NCBI GenBank assembly: GCA_016764535.1
Contig: JAESRR010000167.1
Span: forward strand, 18,369-24,580
Direction: 5' to 3'
From: Cohaesibacteraceae bacterium
GTDB lineage: Bacteria; Pseudomonadota; Alphaproteobacteria; Rhizobiales; Cohaesibacteraceae
DNA: 6,212 nt
Shown here: positions 1 through 5,837 of the stretch, in pieces
Layout: every line of letters starts with the position of its first letter
Position numbering within the stretch: the first letter of the stretch is position 1
Program-made: the position numbers and the translations under genes
Notes under the pieces: generated by a model
What the model was told of the DNA's origin: nothing
Seen by the model: the letters and a program-made list of their open reading frames with translations, nothing else
Database searches by the model: none

Positions 1-2
1 TG

Positions 3-314
3 GCTCAGGCAAGTAAATATCTGGGACAACTGGGTTTCACCGTAACCGAGGCTTCGACTTATATTGACGCGGATACCATACTAAAATCCGACAGCAGCTT
101 TGACGCTCTTGTGACTGATCTCCATCTTGGTACTGACGGGACCGGATGGGATCTTGCTGACAAATTCCTTGCCGATTCGAGTGATACAATTGCTATAGTG
201 ATGTCGGGGAAAATGCCGGAAAGACAGCCAGAATTCGGTGATGCCAAATCTCGTTTGGTATGTATCGCGAAACCTCTGACTGCAGGTGTTTTTGGACGAG
301 TACTGGGTCTTTGA
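3..314 (+). CDS. Response regulator receiver (REC) domain, C-terminal part, 5' truncated by the window
   Basis: This is the end of a phosphoacceptor receiver domain from a two-component system; 103 codons precede the TGA at 312-314. The reading frame starts inside what should be helix 1. A hydrophobic strand follows, ending in VTDLHL, whose Asp (codon 117-119) is the likely phosphorylation site. The conserved Ser lies in IVMSGK (codon 204-206), and the invariant Lys-Pro is in IAKPL (Lys codon 270-272). The protein stops about a dozen residues after this Lys-Pro, so no output domain follows. It is either a stand-alone receiver lacking roughly 15-20 N-terminal residues here, or the terminal receiver of a hybrid histidine kinase. 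The sequence cannot separate these. A GTG at 111 is an internal Val codon, not the start. A link to the downstream catabolic genes is unproven, since 198 bases and a hairpin separate them. Confidence 0.85.
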   Translation, partial: AQASKYLGQLGFTVTEASTYIDADTILKSDSSFDALVTDLHLGTDGTGWDLADKFLADSSDTIAIVMSGKMPERQPEFGDAKSRLVCIAKPLTAGVFGRVLGL

Positions 315-367
315 ATGCCGGGGCAGGTGGAGCGGGTACTGGTCTATTCAGGATTATTCAAGGCTCG

Positions 368-399
368 GGCAAGCGTTTAAAATGTTTTAAGTGCTTGCC
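368..399 (+). terminator. Stem-loop with G-U wobbles after the receiver gene; possible transcript end
   Basis: The arms 368-382 and 385-399 pair around a centre at 383/384. Seven perfect pairs (GGCAAGC with GCTTGCC) are followed by two G-U wobbles (375/392 and 376/391) and then six A-U pairs, closing on a minimal loop of about four bases. The wobbles pair only in RNA from the + strand, so this is more likely a transcript hairpin than a protein-binding DNA palindrome. It begins 54 bases after the receiver stop codon, a normal place for a 3'-end hairpin. No U-tract follows (the next bases are GCAGGAATCC), so a classical intrinsic terminator is not supported. RNA stabilisation or a Rho-associated end is possible. 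Confidence 0.45.
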
Positions 400-512
400 G
401 CAGGAATCCGGAACACGCGATATTGTTATGAAATCAAACACTATTGTCGATAATTAATCGCTTTTGTCCATGCTATTTAGTTGATAATTTCATCGGAACA
501 GGCATTTGGCCG

Positions 513-1799
513 ATGGTTTCTCGTTCAAATTCAACAATAAGCAGGCCTCTCGTGACCGATTGCGTACACAATACAGATTTCAAGAATGGCCCACTTCAGG
601 GACTTCGTGTGCTTGATTTAAGCCGCATACTGGCGGGTCCAACCTGCACGCAGTTGCTTGGTGATATGGGTGCGGACATCATCAAGGTCGAGAAGCCGGG
701 TGCAGGTGATGATACTCGCAAATGGGGACCACCGTTTATTGAAAATAGGGAAGGTGAGGAGACGTCCGAAAGCGCTTATTATTTGTCTGCAAATCGCAAC
801 AAGCGTTCTATTGCTCTTGATATTTCCAATATAAAAGATGTTGAAACTGTTCTTGAATTGCTTTCGACATGCGACGTGCTGATTGAGAACTTCAAGGTTG
901 GTGGTCTTGAAAAATACGGTTTGTCATATTTGCAATTGAAAGACCGGTTTCCCCGACTTGTATACTGCTCTATCACTGGTTTTGGCCAAACCGGACCCAA
1001 TGCTCAAAAGCCTGGCTATGATTTGATGGCGCAGGGATTTGGCGGCATAATGAGCCTTACAGGCGAAGCGGATCGAGAGCCCGTAAAAGTGGCCGTTGGA
1101 ATTTCCGATGTAATGACGGGGATGTACGCGTCCAATGCCATTCTTGCGGCGCTTCGCTATCGTGATCAAACAGGTGCGGGTCAGCACATCGATATTGGAT
1201 TGGTAGACGTCCAGACCTCGTGGTTGGTGAATGAAGGTGTCAATTATTTATTGTCCGGTCAAGAGCCAGTTCGGCGTGGCAATCAACATCCAAATATTGT
1301 TCCCTACCAGGTTTTTGAGGTTCAGGACGGGCATCTAATTATCGCTGTGGGGAACGATGCGCAGTATCAGAGGTTCTGTAAGTTGATTGGTTGTTCCGAC
1401 CTTGCGACCGATGCCAGGTTCGAGACTAACGCCAGTCGTCTTGTTAATCGGGATGTGCTCATAGAGCTTTTGTCACCGGTCATAATTAAATTTACCAAAG
1501 CCGGGCTGTTGCAGCTTATGGATGCTTCAGGCGTTCCGGCAGGTCCTATCAATAATTTGCAAGAATTATTTGCCAGCGATCAGGTCGCTGCGCGAGATAT
1601 GAAAATTACAGTGCCACATCCTCTTGCTGCCTCGGGAAGCATTGATCTCATTGGCAACCCCGTAAAATTTTCAAAAACGCCGGTAACCTACCGTTTACCA
1701 CCGCCAATTTGCGGAGCAGATACGCAGGATGTTCTGGACGAGATGAAGTCACTTCGCACTGCCGGTCTGACCGATGGCGAAAGTGAAATTGGAGAATAA
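513..1799 (+). CDS. CoA-transferase family III (CaiB/BaiF); probable succinyl-CoA:3-sulfinopropionate CoA-transferase
   Basis: A 428-residue class III CoA-transferase, close to the usual family length of about 400. Near the N-terminus LRVLDLSRILAGP and GADIIKVEKP form the family's CoA-binding core. YCSITGFGQTGP follows. The Asp in KPGYDLMAQG (residue 170) matches the Asp that forms the acyl-aspartyl anhydride in formyl-CoA transferase (Asp169). GNQHPNIVPYQVF and, near the C-terminus, GVPAGPIN are also typical. The ATG at 513 was chosen for the weak GGAACAGG at 495-502. A GTG at 552 is also possible, and would start 13 residues before PLQGLRVLDLS; the in-frame TTG at 444 would add an unconserved tail. 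The stop lies one base before the next start, so the two genes are almost certainly co-translated. The 3-sulfinopropionate specificity is inferred from that neighbour, because family III members are hard to assign from sequence. Another dicarboxylate-like acid is the main alternative. Confidence 0.9.
   Translation: MVSRSNSTISRPLVTDCVHNTDFKNGPLQGLRVLDLSRILAGPTCTQLLGDMGADIIKVEKPGAGDDTRKWGPPFIENREGEETSESAYYLSANRNKRSIALDISNIKDVETVLELLSTCDVLIENFKVGGLEKYGLSYLQLKDRFPRLVYCSITGFGQTGPNAQKPGYDLMAQGFGGIMSLTGEADREPVKVAVGISDVMTGMYASNAILAALRYRDQTGAGQHIDIGLVDVQTSWLVNEGVNYLLSGQEPVRRGNQHPNIVPYQVFEVQDGHLIIAVGNDAQYQRFCKLIGCSDLATDARFETNASRLVNRDVLIELLSPVIIKFTKAGLLQLMDASGVPAGPINNLQELFASDQVAARDMKITVPHPLAASGSIDLIGNPVKFSKTPVTYRLPPPICGADTQDVLDEMKSLRTAGLTDGESEIGE
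1791..1794 (+). promoter_or_regulatory. Ribosome binding site fixing the desulfinase start at 1801
   Basis: GGAG lies six bases before the ATG at 1801, inside the last codons of the CoA-transferase gene. It favours the 1801 start over the in-frame ATG at 1774, which would overlap the upstream gene by 26 bases and add nine residues (MAKVKLENN). Starting at 1801 also gives the MYQLS N-terminus expected for the family. Confidence 0.75.
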
Positions 1800-1800
1800 T

Positions 1801-3006
1801 ATGTATCAGTTAAGCGTTGACCAACAAATTCTCCAGCAAAAAGCACGAGAACTTTCCGACAGCGATGTTCGTGAAAGTGCGGCCCAAACCGATAAATCCG
1901 AAGAATACCCCTGGCATATCGTAAAGAAATTGACCGATGCCGGGTTTATGGGAATGACAATTCCTAAAGAATTTGGTGGAGCTGGCTTGTCGTATTTTGA
2001 TGCCGTGCTTGTGATTGAGCAAGTGTCACGCAATTGCGGTGTGACGGGAAGAATTGTTGTTGAAGCAAATATGGGTGGCGTTGGTGCCATCATGGGATAT
2101 GGCAGCGATACACAAAAGAAAATGGCGGCTTCCTTCGTCCTCGCGGGTGACAAACCTGCGATTTGTATTACCGAGCCCGGGGCAGGTAGTGCGGCGACCG
2201 AGATGTCCACAACTGCTGTCAAAACCGGCGATGGTTATATTCTAAATGGCAAAAAACACTGGATTACCGGTGGTGGCGTTTCAAAATTACATCTGGTTTT
2301 CGCGAGGGTTATAGAAGATGGCGAAGACAAGGGTATCGGCGGTTTTATTGCTATTCGCGATGAAACTGAAGGGCTTCGGATTGGCAAGCGTGAATACGCG
2401 ATGGGCTTGCGTGGTATACCTGAAACCGAAATCATTTTTGAAGATATGTTCATTCCTTCAGATCGGGTTATTCAGCTCCCGGAAGGATTCAAACGCGGGT
2501 TTGCCGCCTTGATGAGTGCTTATAATGGTCAGCGTGTTGGCGCCGCGACAGTTGCGCATGGCATTGCCCAGGGGGCATATGAGCGCGCCATTGAATATGC
2601 AGTAAAAAGAGAACAGTTTGGACGTCCCATTGCAGAATTTCAGGGTATTCAATGGATGATTGCGGATATGTCGACAGGGCTTGCCGCGGCACAGGCGATG
2701 ATTTACAGGGCAGCCAAAAGTGGAGGCTCGGGTTATCCTGACAAGACTGCTGCTGCCCAGGCCAAAATATTTGCTGCCGAAAATGCCATCAAAGTCACAA
2801 ATGATGCGTTGCAAATTCACGGTGCGGTGGGTTATGGCCGCAGTCTGCCTATGGAACGCATGGTGCGAGATGCGCGGATGTTTACGATCGGTGGCGGTAC
2901 AGCCCAGATGTTACGTAATCAGGTCGCCAGTGCAGCGCTTGAAATGAAAATTCCCCAAACCCGGGACGGGTTTTCAAAAATACAAAAAGCCAAAGAAATT
3001 GCGTAA
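1801..3006 (+). CDS. acd: Acyl-CoA dehydrogenase superfamily, probable 3-sulfinopropionyl-CoA desulfinase
   Basis: A 401-residue protein with the full acyl-CoA dehydrogenase fold. The N-terminal helical domain is about residues 1-118. The middle beta domain has ICITEPGAGSAATEMST (121-137) and HWITGGG (153-159). The C-terminal helical domain has KREQFGRP (269-276), QIHGAVGYG (338-346) and RDARMFTIGGGTAQ (356-369). FAD binding should be intact. The base needed for dehydrogenation is missing: IYEGT of typical enzymes reads IGGGT (Gly365), and the alternative ERL glutamate of isovaleryl- and long-chain enzymes reads QRV (Gln244). Arg84 sits in VTGRIVVEAN. From memory, the Advenella mimigardefordensis desulfinase depends on Arg84 and has Gln246 in place of the base; the C-terminal MKIPQTRDGF also looks like that enzyme. 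It would hydrolyse 3-sulfinopropionyl-CoA to propionyl-CoA and sulfite in the cytoplasm. Alternatives are a CaiA-like reductase or another non-dehydrogenating homologue. Confidence 0.85.
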   Translation: MYQLSVDQQILQQKARELSDSDVRESAAQTDKSEEYPWHIVKKLTDAGFMGMTIPKEFGGAGLSYFDAVLVIEQVSRNCGVTGRIVVEANMGGVGAIMGYGSDTQKKMAASFVLAGDKPAICITEPGAGSAATEMSTTAVKTGDGYILNGKKHWITGGGVSKLHLVFARVIEDGEDKGIGGFIAIRDETEGLRIGKREYAMGLRGIPETEIIFEDMFIPSDRVIQLPEGFKRGFAALMSAYNGQRVGAATVAHGIAQGAYERAIEYAVKREQFGRPIAEFQGIQWMIADMSTGLAAAQAMIYRAAKSGGSGYPDKTAAAQAKIFAAENAIKVTNDALQIHGAVGYGRSLPMERMVRDARMFTIGGGTAQMLRNQVASAALEMKIPQTRDGFSKIQKAKEIA

Positions 3007-3032
3007 CAAATATTGCTGTGAGGTTTAACATC

Positions 3033-4370
3033 ATGACCCTTGTTGATGGCTTCGGTGCACCGGTTTCGCACAATAACCAGTCCGCTATTGATGCGTTCTA
3101 TGAAGCGGCCATATTGTTGCTCGGATATGCGCCTGATCCGGTTGGACGGATAAAGGCAGTGTTGCAACAATCGCCTGATTTTATTATGGGACATTGTTTT
3201 CTGGCCGGAATGTATCTGGTGGCCAGCGACAAGCGTCGACGCAAGAGCCTGCTTGTGCAATACGAGATATTGCGCGAGCTTGCACCGCAAGCAAATGATC
3301 GGGAACGCGGACACATCAAAGCGATCAAGTTGTGGCTTGATGGAGATTTTTACGCCTCATCGCAAGCATACGCAGACATTTTGTTGTATTGTCCGCGTGA
3401 TCTAACCGCTTTGCAGTTTGGGCATCAAACAGATTTTTTACTTGGTCACGTCAGCTCTACGCGTGACCGTCCGGCTCGTGTTATGAGGCACTGGACACGG
3501 GATGATCCGGAGTATTCTTTCATACTTGGTATGCAGGCTTTCGGACTTGAAGAATCCGGACATTATGCGGCGGGTGAAGCGCTTGCCTTGCAATGTGTAG
3601 AGCTTAATCCAAAAGACACCTGGGGTGTCCACGCTTTGGCCCACTGCTATGAAATGCAGGGTAAAACCGGGCAGGGTATTTCCTTCATGCAAAATTGTGA
3701 AGACAAGTGGGGCGGCGATAATTACCTCTCCATTCACAATCGTTGGCATTTGTCACTATACCGCATCGAGCGTTGCGAGTTCGATCTTGCGCTTCAGGCC
3801 CATGACAAACACATGCTTGTCACACCCAAATCCGAATTAATGGATGTGCATGATTCAGCGGCTCTGCTCTGGCGGTTGCATCTGGACGATGTGGATGTCG
3901 GAGATCGCTGGAATGCTGTTGCAGATCGCTATGTCACATTCATCGATCAGGCATACATGCCGTTTAATGACATGCACGCCATGATGTCTTTTGTGGCAAC
4001 TGGTCGTGAAGAGGAAGCCAATTCACTAATCAGGGCATTGGAAGCGGCTTCGGAACTCGAAGGTACGGGGGCAATGATCATCAGAACGGCGGGGCTTCCG
4101 GTCGTTCGGGGTATACAGGCATTTGGTCAGGGTGACTTTAGCAAAGCCAAAAATCTGCTCTCAAGTGTGAGGCATTGCTCAAATTTGCTTGGCGGTTCAA
4201 TTGCCCAAAGGGATGTCATCAATCTGACTTTGCTTGGGGCCGCCACACGTAGTGGAGATGTTGCAATGGTTGAAGGTCTTGTTGATGAACGAACCGCCTT
4301 GAAACCATCGTCACCGTTGACCGATATGTTTATGGCGAAGACGAAACCAGGCAACCGGGATCAGCTATAA
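3033..4370 (+). CDS. TTC38/StaR-like tetratricopeptide-repeat protein of unknown function
   Basis: A 445-residue, mostly helical protein with no signal peptide or membrane segment, so probably cytoplasmic. It resembles the TTC38/StaR-like family of bacteria, plants and animals, whose biochemical role is unknown. Family signatures seen are RHWTRDDPEYSFILGMQAFG then LEESGHY (about 153-179), the TPR-like segment WGVHALAHCYEMQG (197-210), SIHNRWHLSLY (233-243), DVHDSAALLWRLHL (271-284), FNDMHAMMSFVA (311-322) and AQRDVINLTLLGAA (391-404). The length is near the family norm of about 450. GAGG at 3020-3023, nine bases before the ATG at 3033, supports this start over the in-frame GTG at 3018. Only 26 bases separate it from the desulfinase gene, so co-transcription is likely. 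Its His- and Trp-rich conserved blocks hint at more than a plain scaffold, but no catalytic function can be assigned. Confidence 0.85.
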   Translation: MTLVDGFGAPVSHNNQSAIDAFYEAAILLLGYAPDPVGRIKAVLQQSPDFIMGHCFLAGMYLVASDKRRRKSLLVQYEILRELAPQANDRERGHIKAIKLWLDGDFYASSQAYADILLYCPRDLTALQFGHQTDFLLGHVSSTRDRPARVMRHWTRDDPEYSFILGMQAFGLEESGHYAAGEALALQCVELNPKDTWGVHALAHCYEMQGKTGQGISFMQNCEDKWGGDNYLSIHNRWHLSLYRIERCEFDLALQAHDKHMLVTPKSELMDVHDSAALLWRLHLDDVDVGDRWNAVADRYVTFIDQAYMPFNDMHAMMSFVATGREEEANSLIRALEAASELEGTGAMIIRTAGLPVVRGIQAFGQGDFSKAKNLLSSVRHCSNLLGGSIAQRDVINLTLLGAATRSGDVAMVEGLVDERTALKPSSPLTDMFMAKTKPGNRDQL

Positions 4371-4394
4371 CAGCCTGATCTCAATAAAAGATCA
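4357..4394 (+). repeat. Overlapping small inverted repeats at the end of the TPR gene
   Basis: A hairpin can form between GATCAGCT (4359-4366) and AGCCTGATC (4372-4380), with one bulged C, a five-base loop and extension to 4357/4382 through a G-U pair. It spans the TAA of the TPR gene. The same central TGATCT (4376-4381) can instead pair with AGATCA (4389-4394) across a seven-base loop, so the two structures exclude each other. No U-tract follows. It may mark the transcript end before gabT, or it may be chance, since the arms are short. Confidence 0.3.
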
Positions 4395-4440
4395 ATCTGA
4401 ATATATCCAAAGCGAGCGTAATTCTGCGCAACGGAATCGC

Positions 4441-4545
4441 ATGAAGAAAATCACAGGAAATCAGCCCTTTGTCACTCTGATTACGATGTTTAGCAAAGAA
4501 AATTCAGTGGGTTGCAATGTTCTGGTTTTGATATCGATGGAGTAA
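4441..4545 (+). CDS. Possible 34-residue upstream ORF (leader peptide) before gabT
   Basis: An ATG at 4441 opens a 34-codon frame (MKKITGNQPFVTLITMFSKE, then a hydrophobic tail NVLVLISME) that ends with TAA at 4543-4545. This is five bases before the gabT GTG, and the gabT ribosome binding site lies in its last codons, so translational coupling is conceivable. Only a weak CGGAA precedes it and no homologue is recognised. An open frame of this length can arise by chance. Confidence 0.15.
   Translation: MKKITGNQPFVTLITMFSKENSVGCNVLVLISME
4539..4542 (+). promoter_or_regulatory. Ribosome binding site fixing the gabT GTG start at 4551
   Basis: GGAG lies eight bases before the GTG at 4551. An in-frame ATG at 4512 would add 13 residues with no counterpart in known GabT proteins and has no good site upstream. 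The GTG start gives a protein that lines up with E. coli GabT almost from its first residue. Confidence 0.7.
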
Positions 4546-4550
4546 GATAC

Positions 4551-5837
4551 GTGTCAGTTACTAACGAAAAGCTGGTTATCCGCAGAGCAGCAGCCCTCCC
4601 TCGAGGGGTCGGGTTAATGAACCCGGTGTTTGCCGCCAAAGCGCTTAATTCACTGGTATGGGATGTTGAAGGAACGCGATATATAGATTTCGCAGCGGGT
4701 ATTGCTGTTGTAAACACGGGTCACCGACATCCAAAAATAGTTGAGGCAATTCAGACCCAGCTCAACGCCTTTACACATACCTGCCATCATGTTCTTCCAT
4801 ATGAAAATTACGTGGCATTGGCAGAGCGACTTAATAAACTGGTGCCTGGAGAGTTCGAAAAAAAGACCTGTTTTGTCACTACCGGTGCTGAAGCGGTTGA
4901 AAATGCAGTAAAAATAGCACGCGCTGCAACCAATAGAACTGCAATCATCGGGTTTTCCGGTGGGTTTCATGGTCGCACATTTATGGGGATGTCGCTTACC
5001 GGTAAAGTGTCTCCGTATAAAGCCGGATTTGGCGCCATGATGCCGGATACATTCCATATTCCATTTCCGATTAAAGAGCGTGGAATTAGCGTGGAGGATA
5101 CCTTGTCCGCCATCGCGACCCTGTTCAAAACTACCGTAGAGCCGCAGCGCGTTGCAGCGTTTATCATTGAACCAATACAGGGCGAGGGTGGGTTCTATAT
5201 AGCACCGGAAGCACTGATGGCGGGTCTTCGCAATATTTGTGATCAGTATGGAATATTGTTGATTGCGGATGAAGTACAATCGGGTTTTGCCCGGACCGGG
5301 CGACATTTTGCGATGGAGCATTTTTCTGTAGTTGCTGACATCACTTGCATGGCAAAAGGTCTCGCTGGTGGAATGCCATTGGCGGCAGTAACCGGTCGGG
5401 CGGACGTAATGGACGCAGCCGCCCCGGGCGGGCTTGGAGGTACGTATGGGGGGAATCCACTTTCGGTTGCTTCTGCCAATGCCGTGCTGGATGTAATCGA
5501 CGAGGAGAAACTTTGCGCGCGAGCAGAGATCCTTGGCTCAACGCTCATAAAGCGCCTCGGTGAAATTCAGGAAACAACACCCGAGATGACTGATATCCGA
5601 GGGGTTGGGTTCATGGTTGCTGCTGAATTCAGGGATAGTGATGGCGGACCAGGTGCAAAATTCGCCGCCCGGGTAAAATTAGAAGCCCTGAAGCGCAATT
5701 TGATCCTTCTTACCTGCGGCATAGATGGAAATGTTATCCGTTTTCTCGCACCGATTACAATTGAACAGGATATATTCGATGAAGCAATGAATATCCTTGA
5801 TCAAGCTATTGCTGCTGCAAGGAGTGATTTGAAATGA
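4551..5837 (+). CDS. gabT: 4-aminobutyrate aminotransferase (class III, PLP-dependent)
   Basis: A 428-residue enzyme (E. coli GabT has 426) that moves the amino group of 4-aminobutyrate to 2-oxoglutarate, giving succinate semialdehyde and glutamate. Near the N-terminus ALPRGVG and VWDVEGTRYIDFAAGIAV are GabT-like. TTGAEAVENAVKIARAAT forms the cofactor phosphate loop, and FHGRTFMG carries the Arg matching substrate-binding Arg141 of the E. coli enzyme. IEPIQGEGGF carries the Glu matching Glu211. IADEVQSG holds the Asp that binds the PLP ring nitrogen (Asp240), and MAKGLAGGMPLA holds the Schiff-base lysine (Lys269; Lys268 in E. coli). GGLGGTYGGNPL is the other phosphate-contact segment. All key residues are present. 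It overlaps gabD by four bases, as ATGA. GabT-type enzymes can also use beta-alanine, 5-aminovalerate or homotaurine, so its physiological substrate is open. Confidence 0.95.
   Translation: MSVTNEKLVIRRAAALPRGVGLMNPVFAAKALNSLVWDVEGTRYIDFAAGIAVVNTGHRHPKIVEAIQTQLNAFTHTCHHVLPYENYVALAERLNKLVPGEFEKKTCFVTTGAEAVENAVKIARAATNRTAIIGFSGGFHGRTFMGMSLTGKVSPYKAGFGAMMPDTFHIPFPIKERGISVEDTLSAIATLFKTTVEPQRVAAFIIEPIQGEGGFYIAPEALMAGLRNICDQYGILLIADEVQSGFARTGRHFAMEHFSVVADITCMAKGLAGGMPLAAVTGRADVMDAAAPGGLGGTYGGNPLSVASANAVLDVIDEEKLCARAEILGSTLIKRLGEIQETTPEMTDIRGVGFMVAAEFRDSDGGPGAKFAARVKLEALKRNLILLTCGIDGNVIRFLAPITIEQDIFDEAMNILDQAIAAARSDLK

Noticed and set aside
260..457. Open frame of 65 codons overlapping the end of the receiver gene
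   Set aside because: It covers the receiver gene in another frame and the hairpin region, has no ribosome binding site, and shows no recognisable protein features.
448..460. Imperfect dyad CGATAATTAATCG upstream of the CoA-transferase as an operator
   Set aside because: Only five of six positions are symmetric and the core is AT-rich. No clear promoter with good -35/-10 spacing could be placed beside it, so chance is as likely as function.
444..512. N-terminal extension of the CoA-transferase from a TTG at 444
   Set aside because: The added 23 residues (starting MSIINRFCPC) do not resemble the family N-terminus, no ribosome binding site precedes the TTG, and ATG 513 or GTG 552 gives a normal length.
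1806..2222. Antisense open frame (138 codons) opposite the desulfinase gene
   Set aside because: It is contained within a well-supported gene, has no motif or ribosome binding site, and is best explained as a shadow.
1801..3006. Ordinary fatty acyl-CoA dehydrogenase
   Set aside because: The overall fold fits, but both known positions for the catalytic glutamate are occupied by Gly365 and Gln244, so alpha,beta-dehydrogenation by the usual mechanism is unlikely.
4469..4497. Promoter for gabT with TTGTCA at 4469-4474
   Set aside because: The -35-like box is fair, but the sequence 16-17 bases later (TAGCAA or AGCAAA) is a poor -10 match, so a promoter is not supported.
4650..5321. Long antisense open frame (223 codons) opposite gabT
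   Set aside because: It lies wholly within a strongly supported gabT on the other strand, is rich in Cys, His and Asn without any family motif, and looks like a codon-bias shadow.
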